A stretch of DNA of 64,000 bases from Capnocytophaga canis (GCF_000827555.1 NZ_CDOI01000195.1:81429-145428); one strand, 5' to 3'. Positions 41,639-51,115 are shown, counted from the first letter of the stretch. Notes: a model not told the origin generated them from the sequence alone. Numbers and translations are program-made.

Positions 41639-42303
41639 AATGATTGTTTAGTTTTTTCCTTAATTTTACTTAGGGAATGATTATTTATTATTAAGTTAAA
41701 TAGTTAATTTTCAAGTAGATAAAATAAAAGAAAAATATATACGGAGTCATGGTATATCTATTTCTCGAATGCAAAATAAAGGCATAATTTTCAAATATAA
41801 TAATGAAAAACGAATATGTTTTCAACAGGATTTTAACAACGAAAAGCAACTGTTGCCATATCAATAGGTTAAGATTTTTTGTCCCTTATTTAAAGTTAAA
41901 ATATTTTTGTGTTCTATTTTTATGAACAATTTGTTGATATTAATTTCAAAAAAATATATGTTTATTCGAATAAAATATATAACTTTGCAACGTGTGTGCA
42001 TGTTGTATGCGTTTTTATAGGTAAGTAATTGATAATTAAGAAAGCACCTTTTACAAATAATGAATATTCTTCGCATTGAAAGAAAAAATATTTTAGATTC
42101 TATTTTCAAAGGAAAAGACATTTTGATATTTTTCCGATTGAGGTTTGTTGAGAAATCACAAGAACAACCTCGAAGAAAAAGGTTATTGCCTTTGCGTATT
42201 TAATTTTCTATACTGATTTTATCCCTTTTTTGATTTTAACACACCGAAAAAAATAGTTATTTAATCAAAAAAAAAATTAACCTAATATAAAAAATCAATA
42301 TAA
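41639..42303. other. Long A/T-rich divergent intergenic region (nrdA / arginine decarboxylase)
   Basis: 665 bases between divergent genes. A TAACTTTG box on plus (41980-41987) could be a -7 element giving a leader of about 310 bases for the arginine decarboxylase. I see no credible small gene, no strong hairpin and no recognised riboswitch. Confidence 0.45.
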
Positions 42304-43695
42304 ATGAAAAATAAATACATCGACTTAATAGACCAAACTTACTATTTTCCACAAGAAGAATTCAGATTAGAAGGAGACGAACTTCGTTTTCACGATATTG
42401 ACTTAATGGAGCTGGTTCGTACATACGGAGCCCCGTTAAAATTTATGTATTTGCCTCGAATTTCAGAAAATATCCAACGAGCCAAATCGTGGTTTCAAAA
42501 AGCGATAAAAAAACATAAATATAAAGGAAATTACAACTATTGCTATTGCACAAAAAGTTCTCATTTCAAGCATGTTATGGTCGAAGCTTTGAAGAACGAT
42601 ATCCACATGGAAACTTCTTCGGCTTTTGATATAGACATCATCAACAACTTGATTCAGGAAGGACGAATCACAAAAGAAAACCATATCATTTGCAATGGGT
42701 TCAAACGCAATGGATACATTGATGGCATCGCTGACTTAGTAAATCGTGGATTTGACAGGTGTATACCAATCATAGACAACTACGAGGAAATCAATCTTTT
42801 CGATAAGAAAATCAACGGAAAATACAATATAGGCATTCGTATTGCCTCAGAGGAAGATCCTCGTTCTGAGTTCTACACCAGTCGTTTGGGAATCGGCTAC
42901 AAAAACATTGTCCCTTTTTACAACCGTGAGATAAAAGATAATGAAAAAGTTACATTAAAAATGTTACATTTTTTCATTAATACAGGAATCAAGGATAATG
43001 CTTACTATTGGAACGAGCTTCTGAAATGTTTGAAAGTATATATTCAATTGAAGAAAGTAGCTCCTGAGTTAGACAGCCTGAACATTGGAGGCGGTTTCCC
43101 TATCAAAAGTTCATTAGCTTTTGAGTACGACTACGCATATATGGTCGATGAAATCATTCGTCAGATAAAAATTGCTTGTGACCAGGAAAAAGTGCCTGTA
43201 CCAAACATTTTTACCGAATTTGGAAGTTTCACAGTGGGAGAAGCTGGAGGGGCAATTTATGAAATCATGTACCAAAAGCAACAAAACGACCGTGAAAAAT
43301 GGAATATGATAAACTCTTCATTTATCACAACCTTGCCTGATTCATGGGCTATTAACAAACGTTTTGTGCTACTGCCTATCAATCGATGGAATGACGAATA
43401 CGAACGCGTTCTATTGGGAGGATTGACCTGCGATGGTGATGACTACTACAATAGTGAACAAAACATGAACGCTATTTATTTACCTAAATATAACAAAAAC
43501 AAACCGTTATACATTGGATTTTTCAATACAGGAGCTTATCAAGACACTATTGGAGGTGTAGGTGGGTTGCAACACTGTCTGATTCCACAACCTAAAATCA
43601 TACTTATTGACAAAGACGAAGAAGGAAAAATCTCTTCCCGCCTGTTTATGGAACAACAAAAAGCGGAAGATATGCTAAAAATATTAGGATATTAG
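42304..43695 (+). CDS. speA: Biosynthetic-type arginine decarboxylase (fold III, PLP)
   Basis: The 463-residue PLP enzyme makes agmatine from arginine, the first step of polyamine synthesis. It has an alanine-racemase-like barrel: 'YNYCYCTKSSHFKHV' with the PLP lysine near residue 80, 'HMETSSAFDIDII' near 100, 'LNIGGGFPIKSS' near 260 and 'FTEFGSFTVGEAGG' (PLP phosphate and Arg-side residues) near 300. This is the short flavobacterial form, missing the helical insert of E. coli SpeA. The substrate call follows its usual annotation in the lineage; diaminopimelate or ornithine decarboxylase activity is less likely. Confidence 0.85.
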   Translation: MKNKYIDLIDQTYYFPQEEFRLEGDELRFHDIDLMELVRTYGAPLKFMYLPRISENIQRAKSWFQKAIKKHKYKGNYNYCYCTKSSHFKHVMVEALKNDIHMETSSAFDIDIINNLIQEGRITKENHIICNGFKRNGYIDGIADLVNRGFDRCIPIIDNYEEINLFDKKINGKYNIGIRIASEEDPRSEFYTSRLGIGYKNIVPFYNREIKDNEKVTLKMLHFFINTGIKDNAYYWNELLKCLKVYIQLKKVAPELDSLNIGGGFPIKSSLAFEYDYAYMVDEIIRQIKIACDQEKVPVPNIFTEFGSFTVGEAGGAIYEIMYQKQQNDREKWNMINSSFITTLPDSWAINKRFVLLPINRWNDEYERVLLGGLTCDGDDYYNSEQNMNAIYLPKYNKNKPLYIGFFNTGAYQDTIGGVGGLQHCLIPQPKIILIDKDEEGKISSRLFMEQQKAEDMLKILGY

Positions 43696-43764
43696 GCAAA
43701 AACACCTACATTTTAAGGCTTTGATAAGGGAACGAGGTGCAAAGCCAAATGAAAAATATTACGC

Positions 43765-44856
43765 ATGAACAATTTTATAGTATCAGCCAGAAAATATCGT
43801 CCGCAAACGTTTCGCGATGTGGTGGGGCAACAAGCCATTACCGATACGTTGACCAATGCTATTGAAAATAATCACTTAGCACAGGCACTTCTATTCACAG
43901 GGCCTCGTGGAGTGGGAAAGACAACTTGTGCCAGAATTTTAGCAAAGAAAATTAATGAACAATATTCCGGTACTCAAGATGATAACGATTTTGCGTTCAA
44001 TATTTTTGAGTTGGACGCAGCTTCAAACAACAGCGTGGACGACATCCGTAAACTGATAGAGCAAGTGCGTATCCCGCCACAAGTGGGAAAATATAAAGTG
44101 TATATCATCGACGAGGTGCATATGCTTTCGACTGCTGCTTTTAACGCGTTTTTAAAAACTTTAGAAGAGCCTCCAAAACACGCTATTTTCATCTTAGCAA
44201 CCACGGAAAAACACAAAATCATTCCCACAATTCTTTCTCGATGCCAAATATTTGATTTTAAAAGAATTACAGTAAACGACGCTCGTGAATATTTAAAATA
44301 TATAGCTGGAGAACAAGGGATTGAGGCTGAAGATGAGGCTCTTCAAATAATCGCTCAAAAGGCGGATGGAGCCATGCGTGATGCTCTTTCTATTTTTGAC
44401 CGAGTAGTAAGTTTCTCGGGGGATAGAATAACACGTCAGGCAACTTCTGAGATTTTGAACGTTTTGGACTATGAAACATACTTTAACGTAACAGATCTTA
44501 TTTTAAAGAACAAACTCCCTGATTTATTGGTAACTTTCAACAATATCATAGCACAAGGCTTTGACGGACATCATTTCATCTCAGGACTTGCGAGTCATTT
44601 CAGAGATTTAATGGTATGTAAAAACATGTCTACGATTTCACTAATGGAAATGGGAGAAGAAACCAAACGAAAATACGCACAACAGACACAACAGGCAAGT
44701 GTTCCTTTTCTGATGGAAGCCATTACTATCGCCAACGATTGTGATTTAAAATATAGAACTAGTAAAAATCAGCGACTTTTGGTTGAGATTGCTCTAATGC
44801 AATTGGCTTCATTGACCTTTGAAGGAGATAAAAAAAAAATGATGGACGCTTCATAA
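43765..44856 (+). CDS. dnaX: DNA polymerase III subunit gamma/tau, zero-frame (gamma-like) product
   Basis: The 363-residue zero-frame product contains the complete clamp-loader ATPase: 'GPRGVGKTTCARILA' (Walker A), 'YIIDEVHMLS' (Walker B), 'ATTEKHKIIPTILSRC' (sensor 1 and SRC), and the helical collar domain. The zinc-binding Cys cluster of E. coli DnaX is absent. Right after the collar the frame enters ten A (44830-44839) and stops five codons later (MMDAS-stop). The downstream -1 frame continues with in-frame protein for 204 residues, so full-length tau (about 562 residues) would be made by -1 ribosomal frameshifting or by RNA-polymerase slippage. An under-called A in the assembly is the alternative. 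Confidence 0.92.
   Translation: MNNFIVSARKYRPQTFRDVVGQQAITDTLTNAIENNHLAQALLFTGPRGVGKTTCARILAKKINEQYSGTQDDNDFAFNIFELDAASNNSVDDIRKLIEQVRIPPQVGKYKVYIIDEVHMLSTAAFNAFLKTLEEPPKHAIFILATTEKHKIIPTILSRCQIFDFKRITVNDAREYLKYIAGEQGIEAEDEALQIIAQKADGAMRDALSIFDRVVSFSGDRITRQATSEILNVLDYETYFNVTDLILKNKLPDLLVTFNNIIAQGFDGHHFISGLASHFRDLMVCKNMSTISLMEMGEETKRKYAQQTQQASVPFLMEAITIANDCDLKYRTSKNQRLLVEIALMQLASLTFEGDKKKMMDAS
44830..44839 (+). promoter_or_regulatory. Slippery run of ten A in dnaX
   Basis: GAT-A10-TGATGG: the heptamer A AAA AAA is readable in phase for a -1 shift. It is preceded by a GGAG motif only two bases upstream, which is closer than the Shine-Dalgarno-like stimulator of E. coli dnaX. No strong downstream stem was obvious. 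Confidence 0.7.
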
Positions 44857-45452
44857 TCCCAGCTCATATTTTCAATGGAAACACTCCCGAAAAGGATAAT
44901 AGTGTAGTATCCAAGCAGATAACTAATAAATCAACAACACTTCCTGTACAGGAACAGATTCCTTCCATCAGTGCCGAAGCAAGGAAGGAGGTAGTGTCGA
45001 ACTACTCCATCAAAAGTGTTGTAGTCAAGCAAGAGGTATTGCGAAATTTCAAGGAAGAAGAAATCGACGAAGCCTCTTTACCTCGTGAAAAATTCACTGA
45101 AAAAGAGTTTTTTGATAGCTTTAACGCATACGTTGAAACCTTAAAAGCCCAAGGAGAACGCATTCAAGCATCGACTTTAGAAATGGGAGAACCGACTCTG
45201 CATGGAACTGTTCTTGATTTACAAGTTCCAAACAAAACGATTCGTGATGAGGTTCATCGTGAAGAAGCTAAGTTATTGGGTTTTCTACGCAAATCACTTA
45301 GTAATTATGACATCTCATTAAACATCATTGAAAATGAAGAAATTATACATAAAATACGTGTAACTCCAGACGAAAAATTTGCCCGTTTGGTGGAATTAAA
45401 CCCTCTATTACAGGATTTCAAAAGGACATTGGATTTGAAGTTAGTTTTTTAA
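44838..45452 (+). CDS. dnaX: dnaX tau-specific C-terminal part in the -1 frame
   Basis: After the A run the -1 frame reads AAT GAT GGA CGC ... ('NDGRFIIPAHIF') and stays open to a stop at 45450-45452, with no start codon of its own in a useful place. It contains a variable linker rich in S, T and Q, then a folded tail ('FTEKEFFDSFNAYVETLKAQGER' and 'FARLVELNPLLQDFKRTLDL'), which matches the C-terminal tau part of flavobacterial DnaX that contacts the polymerase. The intact reading, with no stop or decay over 204 codons, shows that it is under selection. Confidence 0.8.
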   Translation, partial: NDGRFIIPAHIFNGNTPEKDNSVVSKQITNKSTTLPVQEQIPSISAEARKEVVSNYSIKSVVVKQEVLRNFKEEEIDEASLPREKFTEKEFFDSFNAYVETLKAQGERIQASTLEMGEPTLHGTVLDLQVPNKTIRDEVHREEAKLLGFLRKSLSNYDISLNIIENEEIIHKIRVTPDEKFARLVELNPLLQDFKRTLDLKLVF

Positions 45453-45497
45453 ATAAGAGTATTTTATTCCGTGTTTAATATTAATAAACATATACAA

Positions 45498-45545
45498 AAT
45501 GAAGTTAGCCCAAATAATGCTTATCTAAATTGGACTAACTTCATT
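45498..45545. terminator. Bidirectional terminator between dnaX and the PPIase gene
   Basis: 16-bp inverted repeat AATGAAGTTAGCCCAA / TTGGACTAACTTCATT (one mismatch on plus, a G-U pair on minus) between the convergent genes. Confidence 0.75.
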
Positions 45546-45560
45546 TCTAATAGTTTATTA

Positions 45561-46493
45561 TCAGTACACTTTTACCAATTCCACATCAAAAATCAACGGA
45601 GCATTTGGTGGAATTACTCCTCCTGCACCACGACTTCCATATGCCAAATCAGATGGAATTACCAAACGAGCTTTATCTCCTTCTTGAAGCAATAGAATTC
45701 CTTCGTCCCATCCTTCAATCACCTGTCCTACTCCAACAGTAAACTTCAATGGCTGTTTTCTATGGTATGATGAATCAAAAACAGTTTTATCGAGCAACAT
45801 CCCCGTGTAATGTACGGCTACTTCTTCGCCTACTTCAGCCTGTTTTCCTGTTCCTTTCTCAATAATCTTATAGAACAATCCACTTTCAGTCTTTTCAAAT
45901 CCTTCGGTTTCAGTAGCTAATTCTTTTTTTGCTTTTTCACGAGCTTTTGCTATGCGTTCTTCTTTTTCGGCATTGAACGTTTCAAAAACCTGCACGGCGT
46001 CCCATTGTTGAGCCTCCTCTCCTACTCGAATGATTTCAATTGCATTGATAATATCTCCTTTAGATATAGCATCTACAACATCCTGACCTTCAACAACTTC
46101 ACCAAAAACAGTATGTTTTCCATCCAACCAAGGTGTTGGTACGTGTGTAATAAAAAACTGGCTTCCATTAGTGCCAGGCCCTGCATTTGCCATGGATAGG
46201 ATTCCTGGTTTGTCATGTTTCAAATCTGAGCGAAATTCATCATCAAATTGATATCCAGGATTTCCTGTTCCTGTACCCAAAGGACAACCTCCTTGAATCA
46301 TAAAATCGGCTATCACTCTGTGAAATTTTAACCCATCGTAATAAGGGGTACCTAAGGGTTTACTATTGTTTTTTTGTTTTCCCTCTGCCAATGCTACAAA
46401 ATTCCCAACGGTTCCAGGAGTTTTGTCATGCGTCAATTTTACCAAAATATCACCTTTGGTAGTTTTAAATTTTGCGTAAATTCCGTTTTGCAT
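45561..46493 (-). CDS. Fused cyclophilin-FKBP peptidyl-prolyl isomerase
   Basis: The 310-residue protein has a cyclophilin domain (about 5-155: '[22 protein letters not shown]', '[27 protein letters not shown]') and an FKBP domain (about 205-310: '[18 protein letters not shown]', '[23 protein letters not shown]', '[19 protein letters not shown]'), joined by a charged helix. Each half is a complete prolyl isomerase. No signal peptide is seen, so it is cytosolic. Such dual chaperones are known in flavobacteria and some protists. Own promoter upstream. Confidence 0.95.
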   Translation of the reverse strand: MQNGIYAKFKTTKGDILVKLTHDKTPGTVGNFVALAEGKQKNNSKPLGTPYYDGLKFHRVIADFMIQGGCPLGTGTGNPGYQFDDEFRSDLKHDKPGILSMANAGPGTNGSQFFITHVPTPWLDGKHTVFGEVVEGQDVVDAISKGDIINAIEIIRVGEEAQQWDAVQVFETFNAEKEERIAKAREKAKKELATETEGFEKTESGLFYKIIEKGTGKQAEVGEEVAVHYTGMLLDKTVFDSSYHRKQPLKFTVGVGQVIEGWDEGILLLQEGDKARLVIPSDLAYGSRGAGGVIPPNAPLIFDVELVKVY

Positions 46494-46516
46494 TTCTTAT
46501 TTTTTTAGTATGTTTG

Positions 46517-46547
46517 CAAAAATAAATAAGATTTGAACAATCGCCAA
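46517..46547 (-). promoter_or_regulatory. Promoter for the fused PPIase gene
   Basis: On minus: TTG (46545-46547), 20 bases, TATTTTTG (46517-46524), 23 bases before the start. Confidence 0.65.
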
Positions 46548-46617
46548 CTGAATGTTATTTTTTTATAATCTTTACTTCTTATATTACTGATATACAACAA
46601 TATATAAAAATCATTAA

Positions 46618-47259
46618 ATGCACTTTTTACCTAAAGAAATTGAAGAATATGCTTCTGAACATACAGAAAATGAACCTCTTTTATTACAGGAGCTGACTCG
46701 TCGTACCCATTTGCAAGTTTTGCAACCCCGTATGATTAGCGGTCATTTTCAAGGGCGTGTATTGAGTTTATTATCAAAACTTATTAGTCCATCAGCAATT
46801 TTAGAAATAGGTACCTACACTGGATATGCTACATTATGCTTGGCTGAAGGACTGCAAAAAAATGGCGTTTTACACACCATTGATATTAAGGAAGAATTAC
46901 AAGAACTACAACGAGAATTCTTTGACCGAAGTGGTAAAGGCAAACAAATCATTCAGCATTTAGGAAAAGCAAAAGACATTATTCCTACATTGGAAACCAA
47001 GTTTGATTTGGTTTTTATTGATGCCGACAAACAAAATTATGCTATATATTTCGATTTGATTATCAACAAGATGAACTCGGGAGGGATTATTCTATCGGAC
47101 AATGTACTTTGGAGCGGAAAAGTGGTACAAAATGTTAAATCAAACGACAAACAAACTCTTGCTCTGCTTGAGTACAACAAAAAAATCAAAGAAGACCCAC
47201 GTGTAGAAACCGTTTTATTTCCAATTCGTGACGGTTTGACCGTTTCAAGAGTCATATAA
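46618..47259 (+). CDS. Class I SAM-dependent O-methyltransferase (family 3)
   Basis: The 213-residue enzyme has the catechol-type O-methyltransferase layout: 'ILEIGTYTGYATLCLAEGL' (SAM motif I, near 60), 'HTIDIKEEL' (acidic residue for the SAM ribose), 'KFDLVFIDADKQNYAIYFDL' near 128 with metal-binding Asp, and 'GGIILSDNVLWSGKV' near 158 with further metal ligands. The substrate is unknown; bacterial relatives methylate catechols or tRNA (TrmR-like, 5-hydroxyuridine). The call to TrmR is possible but not secure. Confidence 0.88.
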   Translation: MHFLPKEIEEYASEHTENEPLLLQELTRRTHLQVLQPRMISGHFQGRVLSLLSKLISPSAILEIGTYTGYATLCLAEGLQKNGVLHTIDIKEELQELQREFFDRSGKGKQIIQHLGKAKDIIPTLETKFDLVFIDADKQNYAIYFDLIINKMNSGGIILSDNVLWSGKVVQNVKSNDKQTLALLEYNKKIKEDPRVETVLFPIRDGLTVSRVI

Positions 47260-47289
47260 AAAGAGACTCCATATTCTGAAAAGTCTCTT
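47257..47289 (-). terminator. Terminator of pyrD
   Basis: On minus: AAGAGACTT, loop, AGTCTCTT then TTTTA; the T tract overlaps the stop of the convergent methyltransferase gene. Confidence 0.7.
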
Positions 47290-47316
47290 GTCTGATTCTA
47301 CTTCAATATTTAAAAC

Positions 47317-48348
47317 TCAACTACGCTGCCCTGCGGTAGCTATTAGTTTTTTATTAATTTCTTTGATAAGATTAGGCCCCTCGTAAATGAAGCCCGTATA
47401 AAGTTGCACCAGTGACGCCCCCGCGTTCAATTTTTCAATGGCATCATCTGCTGAATGAATACCCCCAACTCCAATGATAGGAAAGGCTCTACGACTTTTT
47501 TCACTTAAAAAACGAATGACCTCAGTAGAGCGTTTGGTAAGCGGTTTCCCACTAAGTCCTCCTACTTCATTTTTATTGGCTGATTGCAATCCTTCACGTG
47601 AAATAGTTGTATTGGTAGCGATTACTCCTGCTATTTTTGTTTCTTTAACAATATCGATAATGTCGAGCAATTGCTCATCGGTTAAGTCAGGTGCAATTTT
47701 TAGAAGTATTGGTTTTTGCTTTTCCTTAGCAAGATTTAATTGTTGCAATGTATTGAGTAACAATTTTAATGGTTCTTTTTCCTGTAATGTCCTCAAATTA
47801 GGCGTATTAGGAGAACTTACATTCACCACAAAATAATCCACATATGGGAAAAGACGTTCAAAACAATAGCTATAGTCGTTTACTGCGTTTTCATTTGGAG
47901 TAATTTTATTTTTACCTATATTGCCTCCAATGAGTACGTTTTTGTTCGTTTTCAAGCGTTGTATCGCTTCTTCTACCCCTTGATTGTTGAATCCCATTCG
48001 ATTTATAATGGCTTTATCTTCTTTCAAACGAAACAGACGTTTTTTAGGGTTACCAGGTTGCCCTTTCGGAGTAATTGTTCCGATTTCAACAAATCCAAAA
48101 CCTAAGTTTGACAATTCTTTGTAGAGTTTTGCTTCCTTATCCAATCCCGCCGCAAGTCCTACCGGATTTTTAAATTTAATTCCAAAAACCTCACGCTCCA
48201 AAGCGGGATGCTCTACTTGATAGATGGAACGAAGCAGGGAAGGGATTCCAGGGATTTTATGGATGATTTTTAACAGTGAAAACGTTAAGTGATGGGCTTT
48301 TTCAGGATCTAATGAAAAGAGTATTGGCTGGATAAATTGCTTATACAT
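47317..48348 (-). CDS. pyrD: Dihydroorotate dehydrogenase, quinone-dependent (class 2)
   Basis: PyrD oxidises dihydroorotate to orotate in pyrimidine synthesis and passes electrons to the membrane quinone pool. The 343 residues have the class 2 N-terminal helix pair ('[23 protein letters not shown]') that docks to the membrane, the FMN barrel with '[17 protein letters not shown]', '[14 protein letters not shown]', '[13 protein letters not shown]' (the catalytic Ser) and '[26 protein letters not shown]'-type phosphate binding. Standard length. Confidence 0.96.
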   Translation of the reverse strand: MYKQFIQPILFSLDPEKAHHLTFSLLKIIHKIPGIPSLLRSIYQVEHPALEREVFGIKFKNPVGLAAGLDKEAKLYKELSNLGFGFVEIGTITPKGQPGNPKKRLFRLKEDKAIINRMGFNNQGVEEAIQRLKTNKNVLIGGNIGKNKITPNENAVNDYSYCFERLFPYVDYFVVNVSSPNTPNLRTLQEKEPLKLLLNTLQQLNLAKEKQKPILLKIAPDLTDEQLLDIIDIVKETKIAGVIATNTTISREGLQSANKNEVGGLSGKPLTKRSTEVIRFLSEKSRRAFPIIGVGGIHSADDAIEKLNAGASLVQLYTGFIYEGPNLIKEINKKLIATAGQRS

Positions 48349-48431
48349 AGCTATTTATTTTATAAAATGATTAAAAAACGAAATGGTCGTATACGAAAAA
48401 AGAGACCTTCAAAACTGAAAATCTCTTTTAG

Positions 48432-48513
<82 letters not shown>

Positions 48514-48526
48514 CCAAATGCGGTTG

Positions 48527-48534
48527 CAAAGATA
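48527..48534 (-). promoter_or_regulatory. -7 box for tRNA-Tyr
   Basis: TATCTTTG on minus, 13 bases upstream of the tRNA; embedded in a 16-base stretch (CGTATCTTTGCAACCG) that is identical upstream of tRNA-Gly. Confidence 0.6.
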
Positions 48535-48638
48535 CGTATATTTTTGAAATAAAAAAGTTTTTCTTACAAATATTTCACAAAAAAAAGCAACTCAAATACA
48601 AGTGACTGTATATCAAGATAAAAACACGATAATGTATA

Positions 48639-49472
48639 TCAAAAAATAATTCCCAAACCTACACTGAATCCTGAGGTTTGCACACTTGCCAAATTCATTA
48701 GTTGATATTTTGCTCCGATATGTAAGTTTCGATAATAGAATCGAGGCCCAACAGAAAATGAAAATACATCGTTTCGTTTGAAATAAACATACTTTAAATC
48801 AGCATGAAGGGAAAAAGGCCTAAAGAATATTTCATTTCCTAACTCAAAAGCTAATCCCCATTGTTTCAATTCGTTACCTACATATCCTGCCCCAATTCCC
48901 CAATGAGTAGAAACCCGTTGAGTTCTAATTCGGTAGTATTCACCCGTAAGAACAAAAATATCTAATTTTTCGTCCTCAGCTTGTAGCAATTTTTCCCAAA
49001 AGTGTAAATATTGTAAATTGATGCCAAAACGCTCTCCAATACGAACCTTTGCATTAAAATCATTGGTAAAGAAGCGTCCTTTTTCTGAAAAATAGTAATT
49101 TGAGCCCTCTAATCGCCATAACACAAAGTCTTCCCAAGGAGCTTCGTACTGGTAGTCACCTTTTGAATTTCCGTAAAAAGGATACCGATTTAATGTAGCT
49201 CGACTCATACGTCCTTCGGATTCAGCTTCAGTTTCAAAAGCAATATTATATGCCAATGCCAAAGTGAGGTCATATAGGAAAGATTCAAAAAATATATCCC
49301 AAAAACTTACAGAAGAATCTCCAAATGAAGTGCTGTAACCACTACTTTGTGAGGAGCTTCCCAACTGCGTTTGCTGTGGAGTTCCTAAATTATTTTTAGC
49401 TTGTTTTATCTTACTTTGTGCTGATAATGAAAGTGATAACAAACAAAAAATTACGCTGAAAATCTTTCTCAT
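48639..49472 (-). CDS. Predicted outer-membrane beta-barrel protein (last gene of the envelope cluster)
   Basis: The 277-residue protein is not of a recognised family. It has a signal peptide ('MRKIFSVIFCLLSLSLSAQ'), an S/Q/T-rich linker (about 30-50) and then alternating hydrophobic and aromatic strands rich in Y, F, W and R ('FGINLQYLHFWEKLL', 'THWGIGAGYVGNELKQWGLAFELG'), ending 'GFSVGLGIIF'. A terminal Phe is typical of barrels inserted by BAM. Its start overlaps the M48 gene stop by 4 bases (ATGA), so it is translationally coupled to that protease. Confidence 0.7.
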   Translation of the reverse strand: MRKIFSVIFCLLSLSLSAQSKIKQAKNNLGTPQQTQLGSSSQSSGYSTSFGDSSVSFWDIFFESFLYDLTLALAYNIAFETEAESEGRMSRATLNRYPFYGNSKGDYQYEAPWEDFVLWRLEGSNYYFSEKGRFFTNDFNAKVRIGERFGINLQYLHFWEKLLQAEDEKLDIFVLTGEYYRIRTQRVSTHWGIGAGYVGNELKQWGLAFELGNEIFFRPFSLHADLKYVYFKRNDVFSFSVGPRFYYRNLHIGAKYQLMNLASVQTSGFSVGLGIIF

Positions 49473-50278
49473 AAGTCAGAATTAATTTGTTCTTTAATCT
49501 TCTCCCAAGTAGATGTATGGACAAGCTTTCTGAAAGTAAAATCCTTATTATCAACAACTTTCATAATATATTTACTACGCTCTTCCGACATAGGATGCGA
49601 GTTAATCCATTTCAGTGCTTTGAATTCGATATCATTAAGATTGCTTGTTAGATCGGCAAAAGGTACTGGATCTATTTGAGCATTTATGAGATATTCCACT
49701 CCCAAAAGATCGGCTTCTTTTTCCATTTTTCGACTGAAAGAGGAAGAAACAAGCATTTTGCTAATTTCAGAAATTAGTGTATAGTCGCTTTGTCCTGTAA
49801 GTACAGTAAATAAGACTCCTAACCCAATTTCCTTTTTTAGCGATTGCATCACGTGATCTTTCTGAATGTGAGCCAATTCATGAGCAATGACCCCCGCTAA
49901 GGCTTCAGGATTTTCAGTTTTTTGGATCAACCCTGTATATATAACCATTTGATTATCAGGTAAAGCAAAAGCATTTACCTCAGAATTGCTGAATATGTAT
50001 ACGTTCAAAGAATCTTTTACAATACCGTTAGCTGTACATATTTTTGTTACAATACTATCAATGGTTTTTGAAACAAAGACATTCTCCAATTCCGAATTGT
50101 ACCGTTTAAAATCAGCTAAGGTAACTTCGCCCAATTTCTCCTCAATTTTATGTAGGTACTTTGAATTGTTGGGTAGGAAATTAAACACCCCAATCCAGTT
50201 GATTTGAGCCAATAGTAACCAAGAGATGAAAAAAACACCAAAAACAGCTAAACCTCTAAAAATCAGTCTTCCTATCAT
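49469..50278 (-). CDS. M48-family metallopeptidase, membrane-anchored
   Basis: The 269-residue protein has an N-terminal membrane segment (about 8-27, 'GLAVFGVFFISWLLLAQI') and an M48 domain: 'VIAHELAHIQKDHV' with the HExxH zinc site near 140 and 'MEKEADLLGVEYL' with the third ligand Glu near 195, then the family's 'WINSHPMSEERSKYI'. It resembles periplasmic BepA/LoiP-type proteases that survey outer-membrane proteins. It overlaps the upstream DUF4870-like gene by 23 bases and the downstream barrel gene by 4, hinting that the barrel protein is a client or partner (inference). Confidence 0.9.
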   Translation of the reverse strand: MIGRLIFRGLAVFGVFFISWLLLAQINWIGVFNFLPNNSKYLHKIEEKLGEVTLADFKRYNSELENVFVSKTIDSIVTKICTANGIVKDSLNVYIFSNSEVNAFALPDNQMVIYTGLIQKTENPEALAGVIAHELAHIQKDHVMQSLKKEIGLGVLFTVLTGQSDYTLISEISKMLVSSSFSRKMEKEADLLGVEYLINAQIDPVPFADLTSNLNDIEFKALKWINSHPMSEERSKYIMKVVDNKDFTFRKLVHTSTWEKIKEQINSDL

Positions 50279-50708
50279 TATTTTTAACTATTAGATTCGT
50301 AATATCTCCATAGAACCACCACGAAATGTGTATGCCTTTTCTAACTTTTGTTGCTGTATAAAATGTGACTACAAACTCCCAAATATTAAAAATAATAGCT
50401 GCTAAAACATAAGAAATATACAGATTAGAAACTTCATTACTTCCAAAAATAATGGAAATTGTCCACCAAAATCCAACTGTATTGACGAAAAAAACACTGA
50501 GTTGCGAAATTAAAGACTGGATACAGTGCCAACGAACAAAAAAGGTATTATTTCGGTTAGCAATATAAAAAAAGAAAGTTGAAATTAAATTTACAATCGG
50601 CAAAGGTAACCCCACAAGCAACACTACAATTGACATCAGGTAGCTATATGAAGCTCGTTCTTTTTCACTTTCCGTAAGTCTTTTATTAAAATTAGATATC
50701 TCAATCAT
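50256..50708 (-). CDS. DUF4870-like small membrane protein
   Basis: The 150-residue protein starts with a soluble segment ('LTESEKERASYSYLM') and has about four membrane segments ('IVVLLVGLPLPIVNLISTFFFYIA', a second pair with 'FFVNTVGFWWTISIIFG' and 'YVLAAIIFNIWEFVVTF'). The central 'VRWHCIQSLISQLSVFF' recalls the H(A/C)xQ(A/S) motif of DUF4870 proteins (Tic20-like). Function unknown. Overlaps both neighbours (23 bases downstream, 4 upstream). Confidence 0.75.
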   Translation of the reverse strand: MIEISNFNKRLTESEKERASYSYLMSIVVLLVGLPLPIVNLISTFFFYIANRNNTFFVRWHCIQSLISQLSVFFVNTVGFWWTISIIFGSNEVSNLYISYVLAAIIFNIWEFVVTFYTATKVRKGIHISWWFYGDITNLIVKNNDRKTDF

Positions 50709-51115
50709 AGTCCTTTATAAATATTCCAAATCCAGTTCAATGCCAAAAATATAAAAAGCGGAATGTAAAGATACGGATTTTTTAATAGATTTTCTGCTGT
50801 AATATATTTTTGGTACAGTGTCTGTTTTTTTGTCAAAAAGTCATAGACCAGCCATATGGGAAGAATCATCAAGGCCAGTGAAACAACAATCCCCAAAGGG
50901 TTCCACCGAAAAATCGCTTCCAAAAAATCACCTCTAAAAACGGACAGAACCGAACGAGTTGAACCACAGGAAGGACAAGGAACATCGGTAATTTGTTTTG
51001 ACAAACAAACAGACACTCCAACGCTATGTTGTTCAAGAAACAAGTTAACTACTAACCAAATCCATCCAACAATAGAAAGAAGCGTTACAAAAACATACAG
51101 GTTTCTTGAGGTCAA
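50705..51115 (-). CDS. DUF2752 membrane protein
   Basis: The 136-residue protein has three membrane segments and the DUF2752 signature 'DVPCPSCGSTRSVLSVFRGDF' region (CPxCGxTR) followed by 'WNPLGIVVSLALMILPIW'. The family's role is unknown; the paired Cys suggests metal or redox chemistry. The start is TTG (complement of 51113-51115), overlapping the stop of the TM2 gene as TTGA, so translation is coupled. Confidence 0.85.
   Translation of the reverse strand: MTSRNLYVFVTLLSIVGWIWLVVNLFLEQHSVGVSVCLSKQITDVPCPSCGSTRSVLSVFRGDFLEAIFRWNPLGIVVSLALMILPIWLVYDFLTKKQTLYQKYITAENLLKNPYLYIPLFIFLALNWIWNIYKGL

Noticed and set aside
41861..42121. 86-codon frame on minus in the nrdA-speA gap
   Set aside because: Composition is that of translated A/T-rich DNA (F, I, K, N, Y); no homology pattern.
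43765..45452. dnaX as a pseudogene
   Set aside because: Both parts are fully open and of normal sequence and the break lies exactly at an A10 slippery run, so programmed slippage or a sequencing error is more likely than decay.
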